DNA of 64,000 nucleotides, from NCBI GenBank assembly GCA_947259705.1, contig CAMYNL010000007.1:1-64000 (forward strand). The letters run 5' to 3'. This document shows positions 7,662 to 19,300 of the stretch, one piece after another (within the stretch, counting starts at the first letter, position 1; each line of letters begins with the position of its first letter). Below the pieces are notes generated by a model that saw only the letters and a list, made by a program, of their open reading frames with translations, ran no database searches and was not told the origin of the DNA. Position numbers and translations under genes: made by a program. Source of the DNA: an uncultured Gammaproteobacteria bacterium (GTDB taxonomy: Bacteria > Pseudomonadota > Gammaproteobacteria > Arenicellales > JAANXG01).

Positions 7662-9503
7662 ATGGAAAAGAAGACCCAGTTTAACGCCTGGTATTTTCTG
7701 GTCGCCGCCCTGCTGCTGCTCACATTTCAGAGCTGGTGGAGCGAAACCCGAACCACCGCGCCCATTCCCTACAGCGAGTTCGAGAAGGACCTCGAGCAGG
7801 GCCTCATCGAGGACATCGTCATCCGCGATCAGTACATCACCGGTACCTACAAGCAGCCGCGGGAAAACGGCAAGAAGCAGTTCGTCACCAATCGGGTGCC
7901 GGCCGATCTGGCTGAGCGACTGAAGAAATACGACGTGCGTTACACCGCAGCGGTGGAAAGCACCTGGCTGAGAGACCTGCTGTCATGGGTGTTGCCGGTG
8001 CTGCTGTTTTTCGGCCTGTGGATGTTCCTGTTTCGCCGCATCGCCGACAAGCAGGGGCTGGGCGGCTTCATGTCTGTAGGTCAAAGCAAGGCGAAAGTCT
8101 ATGTCGAGCAGGACACCAAGACCACCTTCGCGGACGTAGCCGGCGTTGACGAGGCCAAGGCGGAGCTGCAGGAGATCGTCGACTTCCTCAAGCACCCCGA
8201 GGAATACGGCAAGCTTGGCGCCCGGGTGCCCAAGGGCGTATTGCTGGTGGGTCCCCCCGGCACCGGCAAGACTCTGCTGGCGCGGGCGGTGGCCGGCGAG
8301 GCGGGTGTGCCCTTCTATTCCATCAGTGGCTCAGAGTTCGTGGAGATGTTCGTCGGCGTCGGGGCCGCCCGGGTCCGCGACCTTTTCGAGCAGGCACGCA
8401 GCCACGCGCCCGCCATCATCTTCATCGACGAACTGGACGCGCTGGGCCGGGCCCGCGGTGCGTTTCCCGGGGTCGGCGGGCACGACGAGCGGGAACAGAC
8501 TCTGAACCAGCTGCTGTCGGAACTCGACGGCTTCGATTCCAGCCAGGGGCTGATCCTGCTCTCCGCCACCAACCGGCCGGAGATACTGGACCCGGCCCTG
8601 CTGCGGGCGGGCCGTTTCGACCGCCAGGTGCTGGTCGACCGGCCCGACAAAACGGGCCGGACGCAGATACTGCGCGTCCACGTGAAGAACGTCACCCTGG
8701 CGGACAGCGTCGACCTGGAGCAGGTCGCCGCGTTGACCACCGGCTTCAGCGGTGCCGACCTGGCTAACCTGGTGAACGAGGCCGCCCTGGTGGCCACGCG
8801 GCGCGGCGCCGACGCGGTCGACCTGGACGATTTCACCGCCGCCATCGAACGTATCGTGGCGGGCCTGGAGAAACGCAATCGTTTGCTGAACCCGCAGGAA
8901 CGCAAGATCGTCGCCTACCACGAGATGGGGCACGCGCTGGTCAGCATGATGCTGCCGGGCGTGGATGTCGTGCACAAGGTTTCAATCATTCCACGGGGCA
9001 TCGGCGCGCTGGGCTACACCATTCAGCGACCGACCGAGGACAGGTATTTGATGACTCGCACCGAACTCGAAAACAAGATAGCCGTGCTGCTGGGCGGGCG
9101 CGCCGCGGAGCACCTGGTTTTCGATCACCTGTCCACCGGTGCCGCCGACGATCTGGCGAAAGCCACCGACATTGCGCGCAACATGATCACCCGCTACGGC
9201 ATGGACGAGCAACTCGGCCATGTCACCTACGACGAGTCGAAACCCACTTATCTGGGGGTTGCCGCGCCCCTTCCCGAACGCAAGGTAAGCGAGGCCACCA
9301 TGGAGGCGATCGACCGGGGGGTGCGGGAAATCATTGCCAGGGTGTTCCAACGCGCCCATGACATGCTGGCCGACAACCGCGAAGTCCTCGATCGCTGTGC
9401 CGGGGAACTTCTGGCGAGGGAGACGCTGGACGCAGATGCGCTCAGGAGACTGACCGAGGAGCTGCGGCGCGAGCCGGAAGCGGCGGCAGGCCCAGACGAT
9501 TGA
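7662..9503 (+). CDS. ftsH: ATP-dependent zinc metalloprotease FtsH
   Basis: FtsH degrades unfolded or short-lived membrane and cytosolic proteins, working as a hexamer in the inner membrane. Visible in order are an N-terminal membrane helix ([18 protein letters not shown]), a periplasmic domain, and a second helix near residue 110 ([15 protein letters not shown]). The AAA domain carries Walker A GPPGTGKT near residue 197, Walker [12 protein letters not shown] and the SRH region. The zinc site HEMGH is near residue 420. The ATG at 7662 is preferred to one at 7641 because it leads straight into the helix. The usual rlmE/folP neighbours are absent and cbpA-cbpM follow, so this may be a second FtsH copy. 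Confidence 0.93.
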   Translation: MEKKTQFNAWYFLVAALLLLTFQSWWSETRTTAPIPYSEFEKDLEQGLIEDIVIRDQYITGTYKQPRENGKKQFVTNRVPADLAERLKKYDVRYTAAVESTWLRDLLSWVLPVLLFFGLWMFLFRRIADKQGLGGFMSVGQSKAKVYVEQDTKTTFADVAGVDEAKAELQEIVDFLKHPEEYGKLGARVPKGVLLVGPPGTGKTLLARAVAGEAGVPFYSISGSEFVEMFVGVGAARVRDLFEQARSHAPAIIFIDELDALGRARGAFPGVGGHDEREQTLNQLLSELDGFDSSQGLILLSATNRPEILDPALLRAGRFDRQVLVDRPDKTGRTQILRVHVKNVTLADSVDLEQVAALTTGFSGADLANLVNEAALVATRRGADAVDLDDFTAAIERIVAGLEKRNRLLNPQERKIVAYHEMGHALVSMMLPGVDVVHKVSIIPRGIGALGYTIQRPTEDRYLMTRTELENKIAVLLGGRAAEHLVFDHLSTGAADDLAKATDIARNMITRYGMDEQLGHVTYDESKPTYLGVAAPLPERKVSEATMEAIDRGVREIIARVFQRAHDMLADNREVLDRCAGELLARETLDADALRRLTEELRREPEAAAGPDD

Positions 9504-9563
9504 ATTTGCCCCTTCCGGACCCAACTTTACATATGAACAACTGACTCCTCGGAACTGCTGGCG

Positions 9564-10484
9564 GTGGAATTCAAGGACTATTACAAGACGATAGGCGTCA
9601 AGCGCGACGACAAACCGGAAGCCATCAAGCAGGCGTACCGACGCCTGGCGCGCAAATATCACCCGGATGTCAGCAAGGAGCCGAATGCCGAGGAGCGTTT
9701 CAAAGAAGTGCAGGAAGCCTACGAGGTATTGAAGGACCCCGAGAAGCGCGGCGCCTACGACAAATTCGGCGCCAACTGGAAGGCCGGCCAGGATTTTCGT
9801 CCGCCGCCTGACTGGGAACCCCATTTCGAATACTCGGCCGAATTCGACGGTGCCGATCACTTCAGCGAGTTCTTCGAGACCCTGTTCGGCGGTGGCAGGC
9901 GGCGGCAGCGTGGGCGGGGTTTCGCCATGCGCGGCCAGGACCAGTTCGTCCGCCTCGCCGTGAGCCTGGAAGAAGCATTCCAGGGCACGACCCGGGACCT
10001 CAAACTGAGTTCCGTGGAGCTGGACGCCCAGGGTCACGGCCGTCCCAGGGAACGCACGTTGCGGGTCAAGATTCCCGCCGGGGTCACCACGGGGCAGCAG
10101 ATCAGGCTGTCCGGACAGGGTGGCCCCGGGTTAGGCAACGCACAGGCGGGTGACCTGTACATCGAAGTCACCCTGCAGCCGCACCCACGCTATCGGATCG
10201 ACGGCCGAGACGTCTTGGTCGATGTGCCGGTCACCCCCTGGGAGGCCGCGCTGGGCCGCACCATCACCGTGCCTACCCTGGCCGGCAACGTAGACCTGAA
10301 GGTCCCCCCGGGGTCCCAGACCGGCAGCAAGCTGCGACTGAAGGGCCGGGGACTGCCGGGATCACCCGCCGGCGATCAGTTCGTGATCCTGAAGATCGTC
10401 ACCCCGCCCGCCGTTGACGCCAACGCGCGGGCGTTGTACGAGAAAATGGAGCGCGAGCTGGGCTACAATCCACGTGCCGCGTGA
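9564..10484 (+). CDS. cbpA: DnaJ-type co-chaperone CbpA
   Basis: The first 70 residues form a J domain with the HPD tripeptide at residues 33-35 (KYHPDVS), which stimulates DnaK ATPase. A phenylalanine/glycine-rich linker follows ([12 protein letters not shown]), then the two-barrel C-terminal substrate domain ([36 protein letters not shown]). There is no zinc-finger CXXCXGXG region, so it is the CbpA rather than the DnaJ class. The start is a GTG at 9564. Sixty bases separate it from ftsH and its stop overlaps cbpM in GTGA. Role: DnaK partner acting on stressed proteins. Confidence 0.92.
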   Translation: MEFKDYYKTIGVKRDDKPEAIKQAYRRLARKYHPDVSKEPNAEERFKEVQEAYEVLKDPEKRGAYDKFGANWKAGQDFRPPPDWEPHFEYSAEFDGADHFSEFFETLFGGGRRRQRGRGFAMRGQDQFVRLAVSLEEAFQGTTRDLKLSSVELDAQGHGRPRERTLRVKIPAGVTTGQQIRLSGQGGPGLGNAQAGDLYIEVTLQPHPRYRIDGRDVLVDVPVTPWEAALGRTITVPTLAGNVDLKVPPGSQTGSKLRLKGRGLPGSPAGDQFVILKIVTPPAVDANARALYEKMERELGYNPRAA

Positions 10485-10789
10485 TTACTGACATGAGTAC
10501 ACAACGTACGTTCAACGGCGCCCTGCTTACGGAAGAAGTCGTATTCACCCTTACCGACGTCTGCAACCTGTGCCGCGTCAGCGGCGACGAACTCGCCGCC
10601 ATCGTGGCCGAAGGCATTGTCGAGCCGCGCGGCCGCAAACCGGCCGAGTGGAGGTTCACGGCCGCCGGGGTGCGCCGTATACGCATTGCAGTGCGGTTGC
10701 GCCGGGACCTGCATGTAAACATGGCGGGCGCGGCATTGGCACTGGAACTGCTCGACGAACTGCAGGCGCTGCGACGCTCACGCAGCTGA
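10481..10789 (+). CDS. cbpM: chaperone modulator CbpM
   Basis: A small, mostly helical MerR-like protein, as expected for CbpM, which binds the J domain of CbpA and blocks its action on DnaK. The signature [19 protein letters not shown] is followed by [18 protein letters not shown] and a leucine-rich dimerisation helix. The frame opens at a GTG overlapping the cbpA stop (GTGA). An ATG at 10493 is an alternative that gives 98 residues. The overlap implies translational coupling, which would keep CbpA and its inhibitor in step. Confidence 0.85.
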   Translation: MITDMSTQRTFNGALLTEEVVFTLTDVCNLCRVSGDELAAIVAEGIVEPRGRKPAEWRFTAAGVRRIRIAVRLRRDLHVNMAGAALALELLDELQALRRSRS

Positions 10790-10887
10790 TCCTGGCGGGT
10801 CCGGTCGCAACAGCCGCCGCGGTCGAAATCGGCCCATCGCGTATCATATGCACACCGGTTTCCCCCGGCTGACATGAGCAGGCGGTA

Positions 10888-12750
10888 GTGGCACGAATTC
10901 CTGATGCGCTGCTTAGGGGTGCGCTCGCGGTGATACTCGCGGGTCCGCCTATCTGCGCCCTGGCCCAGCGTGTCGACCGGCCGCCCGATGCTCTGGACGA
11001 TGCCGGCGACGCCATCGCAACCGACGAGTCCTTGTCTGGCCCGCAGAGCACTGACGCCGGCACCGCGGCATCGCGTCCCAGCGTGAGCATCGAGATCAAT
11101 GGATTGCCGGACAGGATCAAGACCGCCGTGTTGCCGAATCTCAGCTTACAACAAGCCACCGCCGCCGATTTCACCGGTGGTGAGAACGACATTCGCTATC
11201 TGCATAAGCAGTCGCGCAAACAGCTGACGCGGGCCTTGCGTTCCTTCGGCTACTACCGGGCCACGGTCGGCGCGAGGCTGCTGCGGGATGACGGGCGGTG
11301 GGTCGCCAGCTACCAGGTGGAACCGGGCGCGCAGGTACAGTACGGAGAAGTAACGGTCGCTCTGACCGGTGCGGCCGAACAGGAACCTTTGCTGCTCCAG
11401 CGCATCCGCGAATTTCCCATCCGCGTCGGCGATGTGCTGGACCACGAACAATATGAACAGGCAAAGTCGGCGCTGCTGCGTGAGGTCCACGAACGCGGAT
11501 ATCTGAATGCCGAACTGATGCGCCACCGCGTCACGGTAAACCTCGAGAGTTATGAGGCGCGACTGGCCCTGACGATAGAGAGCGGGCCGCTGTTCCGGTT
11601 CGGGCAGGTAACCCTGGTCCAGGACGTCCTCGACCCGGCGTTCCTGCAGAGGCATGTCAACGTCGAACCGGGCGAACGCTACTCGGTGAGAAAATTGCTG
11701 GAGCTCGAGAGCGCTTTGCGAAACACGGATTTCTTTAGCAGCGTGGAGGTGAAACCCGAGGTGGAGCAGGCCGACGCCGGGGGCCGCGTGCCGGTCCGCG
11801 TTTTACTCGAGCCGAACAAGCGCGATCGATTCATGTTTGGCCTCGGATTCGGGACCAACACCGGTCCGCGCGGACAGGTGGGTTGGAAGCGGCGCTGGAT
11901 GAACCAGCATGGCCACACCTTCGCGTCCAATCTGCTGCTTTCTCTGGTCGATAGCGCGTTCGACAACCGCTACGCCATCCCCCTGGCCGATCCCCAGCAC
12001 GATGAGCTGATCTTTTCCGCCGGCTACCGCAATAACAACCCCGACAGCTACGACAGTAAGATCGGCTACGCCGGCATCAGTCGATCGGTCCTGCGCGGCC
12101 GCACCCGGGTCAATTATTTTCTGCGTTATCAGCATGAAGACTATACCGTCGCCGACGAGGCAGGCGTGGTGAATATGCTGATCCCCGGTGTAACACTGAC
12201 CCGCGTACAGACCGACGATCGATTGAACACGCGCAAGGGGAACAGCGTCGACGTAACCCTGCAGGGCGGCCCGGATATCGCCTTCTTCGATGTGCGCTTC
12301 CTGCAGCTGCGCGCCTTTGCCAAGCTGATCTTCCCCCTGGGCGGCAGGGCGAGGTTCATCACTCGCGGGGAGTTCGGCACGACCTTGGCCCCCGACCTGG
12401 ACGAACTGCCCGCGTCGCTGCGGTTTTTTACCGGTGGCGACCAGAGCGTGCGCGGTTACCCCTACGAATCCCTGGGTCCCCGCAATGACCAGGGCGAGGT
12501 GACCGGTGGCCGTCATCTCGCGGTCGGCAGCGTGGAACTGGACTATGAGGTGGTCGACAAGTGGCGGGTCGCTGCGTTCGCCGATGCGGGCAATGCGTTC
12601 GATGATGTGAACGAGCCGCTGGAGCGTGGAGCGGGGATCGGAATCCGCTACCAGACCCCGGTGGGCCCGATCCGGGTCGACATTGCCAATGCCATTTCGG
12701 ATCCTGACCGGTCCTGGCGCCTGCATGTCACATTCGGGCCCGATCTGTAG
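10888..12750 (+). CDS. tamA: TamA, Omp85-family translocation/assembly barrel
   Basis: TamA is the outer-membrane half of the translocation and assembly module that helps insert autotransporters and other barrels and supports envelope lipid homeostasis. A signal peptide with its hydrophobic core at residues 10-25 is followed by about 260 residues of POTRA domains (for example FGYYRATVGARLL). A 16-strand Omp85 barrel follows, with GGDQSVRGYPYESLG (the conserved VRGY-type loop) and a C-terminal aromatic-rich strand (RSWRLHVTFGPDL). Translation starts at a GTG at 10888 with a purine-rich site upstream. tamB begins directly after the stop (TAGATG). Confidence 0.93.
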   Translation: MARIPDALLRGALAVILAGPPICALAQRVDRPPDALDDAGDAIATDESLSGPQSTDAGTAASRPSVSIEINGLPDRIKTAVLPNLSLQQATAADFTGGENDIRYLHKQSRKQLTRALRSFGYYRATVGARLLRDDGRWVASYQVEPGAQVQYGEVTVALTGAAEQEPLLLQRIREFPIRVGDVLDHEQYEQAKSALLREVHERGYLNAELMRHRVTVNLESYEARLALTIESGPLFRFGQVTLVQDVLDPAFLQRHVNVEPGERYSVRKLLELESALRNTDFFSSVEVKPEVEQADAGGRVPVRVLLEPNKRDRFMFGLGFGTNTGPRGQVGWKRRWMNQHGHTFASNLLLSLVDSAFDNRYAIPLADPQHDELIFSAGYRNNNPDSYDSKIGYAGISRSVLRGRTRVNYFLRYQHEDYTVADEAGVVNMLIPGVTLTRVQTDDRLNTRKGNSVDVTLQGGPDIAFFDVRFLQLRAFAKLIFPLGGRARFITRGEFGTTLAPDLDELPASLRFFTGGDQSVRGYPYESLGPRNDQGEVTGGRHLAVGSVELDYEVVDKWRVAAFADAGNAFDDVNEPLERGAGIGIRYQTPVGPIRVDIANAISDPDRSWRLHVTFGPDL

Positions 12751-15700
12751 ATGCGCAAACTACTCATAAGCTTGGCTGTTATCGCGGGGATCTCCGTACT
12801 GCCCGTATTCTGGGTGTTGAACACAGCGCAGGGGCTGCGCTGGCTGATCGTCATCGCCGACGGTGCCGCACCGGGCGAACTGGTGATCGACAAGGTCGGC
12901 GGACGCGCGGTCGGACCAATCCGACTCCATGGAGTTGGCTACCGCGACCGCGAAGGCAACACTTTCAGCGCCACTGAACTGGAGATCGACTGGCAGCCGC
13001 TGGCACTGCTGCAGAAGCGGTTGATAATTAATTCCATTCGTTTAGGCGGCGTGGCGACAGAACTGGCTGCAGGCGTCAGCGCGGAAGCGAATGCCCCGCG
13101 GCAGCCGCTGACGCTGCCGGAGCTGAGGCTGCCACTTACCTTAGCGCTGGAAGACATTGAGCTGAACGACGTCAGCGTGCACCGCGCGGGAGCGGAGCTG
13201 GTCACCATCGAGCGCGCGCGACTCAGCGGACGCTGGGACGAGAACGGTATCAAAATCGAGCAGCTGCAGGTCGAGGAGCGGCGCGGCGCGCTGGCGTTGC
13301 ATGGCGACCTCAAGCCCTGGGATGGCTATCCGGTCACCGCGGTCATCGACTGGCGGTTCGCGGCCGCTGACTATCTGCCAGCCAGCGGCACGGTGGCACT
13401 GAGCGGCGACATCGCAAGGCTCGAGGCCGCGTGGTCAATACGCAGCCCCGCCGCCATCGATGGCACGGTGGAGGTCATGCTGCCGCTCGAGACACCGCTA
13501 TGGCGGGCTAGCGTCAATACCCCGGTGCCCCTGCTCCTGCGCAATATCGACCCCGGCTGGCCGGACATCGAGGTGGCCGGCAGGGTCGAGGCCGAGGGCG
13601 ACCTCGACGCCGCCACCCTCAAGCTCTCCACCACCCGTCCCGCGGTGGCCGACGCGGCGGTCGAATTCGGCCCCTTCAACGCCGATATGCGCTGGCAGGC
13701 CCGCATCGATATCCGGGAGCCGATCGCGCTGGACACCGTCCGCGCCGACTGGCCCGCACTGCGGCTCAGCGGCAGCGTCGATGCCATGGGCAGCCTGGAG
13801 GCCGGTGAATTGAACACCTCCATCCGTGCCGAGACCGCAGAGCAATCACTGGAGATCAAGGCCGCCGCGGCAATGTCCAAGCGGGTGCTGGTGCTCGACT
13901 CTTTGAGCTTGCGCGGCGTGGACATGGAATCTCGCGCGGAACTCAGTGCCCGCATCGACCTGTCCCGACCCGAGATGCCGTTCAACGCCCTCGGCAGCTG
14001 GCAGGAGCTGCATTGGCCGCTGGTGGACGAACCGCGCTGGACCAGCAGGCAGGGCACACTCACCGCGGAGGGCAACCGCGACCGGCTGAATTTGATGCTG
14101 GAGGGAACGCTGGACGCCACGAACGGCGACCACACAACCGGTGACGACAATCGCCTGTCTGTGCAGTTGTCTGCGCAGGACCTGCGCGGCATCGCCCGGG
14201 TGACAGTACACGCGGCAGTGCCCTATTTCGCCATGCCGGGCCTCAAGCTGCGCGACCTCGACGCCGCAGTGCAGGTCGACCTCGGCGAAACGCAACCCTC
14301 CTTCGCCGACATCAGCGTCGACACACTGACGATATCCGATAACGAGTTGAGCCAGCTGGAAATCACCGGCAGCGGCACCAACGCTCGCCACGTGCTGAAG
14401 GCACGGGCACGTTATGGGGAGGCGATCCTGGCGCTTGCCGGCGAGGGGGCCTACGCCGGGGGTGCATGGCGCGGCCAACTGACACAGCTCGACGTGGCGC
14501 AGGACGAAATCGGGCCCTGGTCCCTGCAGCAACCGGCCGCCATCGCGCTGGCGAGCGACGATGCGAGGCTGGAGGGCCTGTGCCTGCAGCAGGGTGAAGC
14601 GAGACTTTGCGGTGACGGGCAGTGGCAGGGTCCCAAGGGTTGGCGCGGCAACGCCAGGCTCGTGCGGCTGCCCACGGCACGGCTCGGCTCCCTGTGGCGC
14701 GGCGATTTCGACTGGCGTGGCGAGATGTCAGCGGAACTGGCGCTGTCGGGAGGCGATGGTAGGCCTGTCACCGGCACTGCACAGCTGCAAGCACCTGCGG
14801 GGAGCATCGCCTGGGTATACGACGACGAGGACAACGAGGTCAGCTACACAGATGTCAGCCTGTCCGGGGACATCTCCGTAGAACAAGCCGTAATCCGGCT
14901 CGCGGGCCGGGTGGGGGAGGGAGGCGTACTCGAGGGCCGGGCCAGTGTCAGCCACCCTTTCGACGCAGACCGGGAACGCAATCTCGACGGTGCGGTTTCC
15001 CTGGACCTCCCGTCGTTATCGCTGCTGGAGGTGTTCCTGCCGGACCTGCATTTCCATCAGGGCACCATGACGCTGCGGATGGTCATGGCCGGCCCCATCG
15101 AGCGACCGCGATTCAGCGGCGACGCCCGTGTCGACGACGCTCAGTTAGACTTTAAGGCCCTGGGCATCGGACTCCACGACCTGAAGCTGCGCGCCGAGAT
15201 GCTGGAACAGGACCGGCTGCGGGTCGAAGGCAGCGGTTCCTCCGGGCGTGGCTCGATCAGCATCGATGGCGAGGGGACGCTGCTGGCCGCCGAGGGCTGG
15301 TCACTGCGGCTGCACGCCAGGGGCAAAGAGGTGGAGGCACTGAACCTGCCGGAGGCGCACCTGGTGGCCTCGCCGGACCTGCACATCGGGATCACGGCCG
15401 AACGCCTGGACATCAACGGTGAGGTCTTCATCAACGAGGCGCAGCTCAAACCGGAACTGTCCACCGCCGGGGTCACGCTGTCGCCGGACATAGTGGTGGA
15501 AAGCGGGGCGGACCCCGCAGCGGAGTCGCGCCCGACGCCGGTGTACGCCCAGGTGAAAATGATCCTGGGTGACCAGGTGAGGCTCAACAGCTTCGGCATA
15601 GAGGCGGAGCTGGGCGGGCAGCTCGATATTGCCCATGCGCCGGGCAAGGTCACCACGGCCAACGGAGAGATCGTTCTACACAAGGGACGTTACTCCATCT

Positions 15701-16257
15701 ACGGACGTTCGCTGACCATAGACCCGGGGCGCCTGGTCTTCACCGGGGGCGCCGTGGATGACCCGGGGTTGGACGTACGCGCCATTCGCACCGCCGGCGA
15801 CGTCACGGCGGGGGTGCGGGTGAGCGGCACCGCGCGCGCACCACAGGTGGAACTTTTCTCCGACCCCGCGCTGCCGGACTCGGAAAAACTGTCCTACCTG
15901 CTGCTGGGCCGACCCACCAGCCAGGCCAACCGCGAGGAAGGCGCGGTGCTGGTGCAGGCCGCCCTGGCGATGCTGCCGGGCGGCGCGGGGGGCGCCGGCC
16001 AGGTCGGCAGCGAGCTGCGCTCCACCTTCGGCATAGATACCGTAAGCATCGAATCAAACGGCGGTGAAGACCAGGGCAGGCTCCTGGTGCTTGGAAAGTA
16101 TCTTTCACCGCGCCTGTACGTCTCCTACGGCGCCGGCGTGGCCGGCGCACTCAACGTGTTTCGCGTCCGTTATGAAATGTCCAGGCGCTGGCTACTGACA
16201 TCGGAAACTTCGAGTCGCGAAAGCAGCAGCGACATTTTATACTCCATCGAGCGTTGA
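12751..16257 (+). CDS. tamB: TamB, periplasm-spanning AsmA-like protein
   Basis: At 1168 residues this is a typical TamB. It has one N-terminal anchor helix (LLISLAVIAGISVLPVFWVL), a very long run of short amphipathic beta strands that builds a lipid-lined groove, and the C-terminal DUF490 region ending in RYEMSRRWLLTSETSSRES and a polar tail. It spans the periplasm and contacts TamA; AsmA-like relatives carry phospholipid to the outer membrane. The ATG immediately follows the tamA stop, so the two are translationally coupled. The C-terminal block contains RTAGDVTAGVRVSGTARAPQ, a conserved TamB segment. Confidence 0.92.
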   Translation: MRKLLISLAVIAGISVLPVFWVLNTAQGLRWLIVIADGAAPGELVIDKVGGRAVGPIRLHGVGYRDREGNTFSATELEIDWQPLALLQKRLIINSIRLGGVATELAAGVSAEANAPRQPLTLPELRLPLTLALEDIELNDVSVHRAGAELVTIERARLSGRWDENGIKIEQLQVEERRGALALHGDLKPWDGYPVTAVIDWRFAAADYLPASGTVALSGDIARLEAAWSIRSPAAIDGTVEVMLPLETPLWRASVNTPVPLLLRNIDPGWPDIEVAGRVEAEGDLDAATLKLSTTRPAVADAAVEFGPFNADMRWQARIDIREPIALDTVRADWPALRLSGSVDAMGSLEAGELNTSIRAETAEQSLEIKAAAAMSKRVLVLDSLSLRGVDMESRAELSARIDLSRPEMPFNALGSWQELHWPLVDEPRWTSRQGTLTAEGNRDRLNLMLEGTLDATNGDHTTGDDNRLSVQLSAQDLRGIARVTVHAAVPYFAMPGLKLRDLDAAVQVDLGETQPSFADISVDTLTISDNELSQLEITGSGTNARHVLKARARYGEAILALAGEGAYAGGAWRGQLTQLDVAQDEIGPWSLQQPAAIALASDDARLEGLCLQQGEARLCGDGQWQGPKGWRGNARLVRLPTARLGSLWRGDFDWRGEMSAELALSGGDGRPVTGTAQLQAPAGSIAWVYDDEDNEVSYTDVSLSGDISVEQAVIRLAGRVGEGGVLEGRASVSHPFDADRERNLDGAVSLDLPSLSLLEVFLPDLHFHQGTMTLRMVMAGPIERPRFSGDARVDDAQLDFKALGIGLHDLKLRAEMLEQDRLRVEGSGSSGRGSISIDGEGTLLAAEGWSLRLHARGKEVEALNLPEAHLVASPDLHIGITAERLDINGEVFINEAQLKPELSTAGVTLSPDIVVESGADPAAESRPTPVYAQVKMILGDQVRLNSFGIEAELGGQLDIAHAPGKVTTANGEIVLHKGRYSIYGRSLTIDPGRLVFTGGAVDDPGLDVRAIRTAGDVTAGVRVSGTARAPQVELFSDPALPDSEKLSYLLLGRPTSQANREEGAVLVQAALAMLPGGAGGAGQVGSELRSTFGIDTVSIESNGGEDQGRLLVLGKYLSPRLYVSYGAGVAGALNVFRVRYEMSRRWLLTSETSSRESSSDILYSIER

Positions 16258-16304
16258 GAGCGCCATGAGGCGACCGCAATCCAAAGAGGGCCGGTATAGA
16301 GATC

Positions 16305-19300
16305 ATGATCGATTACAGCCAGGCGCAGCGTCAGAAACTGATTGAACGCATTCTCCAGGGCACCCCGACGGAAACCAGTTTCAAGGGTGCCGAGGTCTTT
16401 CTGAGCAGATACTTCAACGATGTGCCGCCGGAGGATCTGTTGGGTCGGGATATCGACAGCCTGCGAGCCATGGCGATCGGCCATGCGGAGTTTGCCCAGG
16501 TCCGGCCCCGGGGAACTCCCCTGGTGCGCATCTTCAATCCGACCATCGCCACCCACGGCTGGCACTCCACCCACAGCATCGTGGAGGTTGTGACCGATGA
16601 CATGCCGTTCCTGGTGGACTCCGTCGGCATGGCCCTCAACCGACGCGGACTCACGCTGCACCTAACCATCCACCCGCTGGTCAGGCTGCGGCGAGATGGC
16701 GAAGGAAATCTTCGCGAGTTCCTGCCCCTCGACAGCACCGAAGACGAATTCGCGGAATCCTTTCTGCACATGGAAATCGACTGCGAAACCGACCACGACG
16801 AACTGGCGGTGATCCAGTCGGAGGTCGCACGGGTGCTGTCGGACGTCAGTGCGGCGGTAAACGACTGGCAAGGCATGATGAACCGACTGCCCGTCATCAA
16901 GCGCGCGCTGGACAATTATCCCGAATCGGTGCCGCAGGAGGACATCGACGAGGTCAAGGCGTTTCTGGACTGGCTGTGCGAAGACAACTTCACCTTTCTC
17001 GGCTACCGCGAATATGACCTGGAAACAGTGGATGGCGATGACGTTCTCCGCATTGTGGCCGACTCGGGGCTTGGCATCCTGCGGCAAAGTCCCGGCAGTG
17101 ATATCTCGTCGGCCTTCGCAGGCCTGCCCCCGGAGGTGCGCAAACACGCGAGGGATCCGGAACTGCTGATCCTGACCAAAGGCAATGCCCGCGCCACCGT
17201 GCATCGGCCGGGTTATATCGACTACATCGGCATCAAGCGGGTGGACAAGAACGGGCAGGTCATCGGCGAGTGCCGCATCCTGGGTCTTTACACCTCCACG
17301 GCATACAACTGCGATCCTTATGAGATCCCCGTGGTGCGACGCAAGCTGAAGCAGGTTTCGGAGAGTTCGGGACTGCAGCGCGGCAGCCACGCGGACAAGG
17401 CCCTGCATTCCATATTCGAGACCTACCCCCGCGACGAGCTTTTCCAGATCACCCCGGATCAGCTCTACGCCACCGCCATCGGCATCCTGCACCTGCAGGA
17501 AAGGCAGCGCCTGAAGGTGTTCGTGCGTCCGGATCCTTATGGGCGCTTCGTTTCCTGTTTGATTTTCGTTCCCCGCGAGCGCTATGACACCAACCTGCGA
17601 CAACGGATCGAGGACATCCTGAGTCGCGCCTTCCATGGTACCAGTATCGAGTTCAACGCGTCGCTCGGGGAATCGCTTCTGGCCCGGATACATTTCATCA
17701 TCCGGACCGACCCCGGCGACGTGGCGGACGTGGACCTGAAGGCGCTGGAAATTGACCTCAGCGAAGCGGCACGCACGTGGCAGGAGCGCCTGTCGCAGGC
17801 TCTGAACCGGCAATATGGAGAGGAACAGGGCAAGCAGCTGCTCAAGCGCTATCAGTCTGCGTTTCCCGCCGGCTATCAGGATGATTTCAGCGCCGCCATC
17901 TCGGTGCGCGACGTGGTCTACATCGAGCAGCTGGTGGACAGCGGATCCGTGCAGCTTGATCTTTACCGTATCCCGGGGGACTCGCCCCACACGGTGCGCC
18001 TGCGGCTGTACCACCTGCAGGACCCGGTACCGTTGTCGGACGTGCTGCCTATTCTGGAAAACATGGGTCTCAGGGTGATTGCCGAACGTCCCTACCTCGT
18101 CGATGGTGGTGATGCGCCAAAGGCGTGGATACACGACTTTAACATGGTCCATAGCCAGCCATCGGTGGTGGACCCGCAGCAGATCGCCGACCGGTTCCGG
18201 ACCGCGATCATCGGCATCTGGCATGGTGATGTGGAGAACGACGGCTTCAACCGCCTGGTAATGGCGGCAGAGCTGGACTGGCGGCAGGCGATGACGCTAC
18301 GGGCGTTGTGCCGCTACCTGCTGCAGCTGCGTGTGCCCTTCAGCCAGAGTTATATCGAGGCCACCCTGGTCAACCACAGCGACATCACCAGCCGCCTGGT
18401 CGCTTATTTCGAGACCCGATTCGACCCGGACGTCATAGAAAGGGCAGTCACCTTGGGACGCCTGGGCGCGGAGATCGAGGCGCTAATCAATGACGTCGTG
18501 AGCCTAGATGAGGACCGCATACTGCGTCTGTATCTTTCAGTGATCCAGGCAACGCTGCGGACCAACTACTACCAGACCGACAGCGACCAGCAGAACAAGA
18601 CCTACCTGGTGTTGAAGCTCAACCCGGAAGCGATTGACGCCGCGCCGCGCCCGCGTCCGAAGTTCGAAATCTTTGTCTACGCGCCGTGGGTGGAGGGCGT
18701 GCATCTTCGCGGGGGCAAGGTCGCGCGCGGCGGCATCCGCTGGTCCGACCGGCGGGAAGATTACCGTACCGAAATCCTAGGCTTGATGAAGGCGCAGATG
18801 GTGAAAAACGCGGTGATCGTGCCGGTCGGCGCCAAAGGCGGGTTCATCGTCAAGCAGCTGCCGGCCGAGCCCGATTCGCTGAAGCTGGAAGTGATGCGCT
18901 GCTACCGAAACTTCATACAGGGACTGCTGGACGTGACCGACAACCTGGTAGAGGGGCAGGTCCATCCGCCGCTGCGCACCGTCCGTTATGACGATGACGA
19001 TCCTTATCTGGTCGTAGCGGCCGATAAGGGCACCGCCACCTTCTCCGATGTCGCCAACGAGATTGCCGAGCGCAATCGATTCTGGCTGGGAGACGCCTTT
19101 GCATCCGGAGGGTCGACGGGTTACGACCACAAAGTCATGGGCATCACCGCCCGCGGCGCCTGGGAATCGGTGAAACGCCACTTCCGGGAACTGGGCAAAG
19201 ACATCCAGACCGCGCCGTTTACCGTGATCGGTATCGGCGACATGGGGGGGGATGTATTCGGCAACGGCATGTTGCTGTCGCGCCAGATCTGCTTGATCGC

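Noticed and set aside
8982-10037. 351-codon frame antisense to ftsH and cbpA
   Set aside because: Opposite-strand shadow of two well-supported genes, with no motif.
16662-18224. 520-codon frame antisense to gdhB
   Set aside because: It mirrors the codon pattern of the high-GC gdhB gene, has no domain, and overlaps the certain gene fully.
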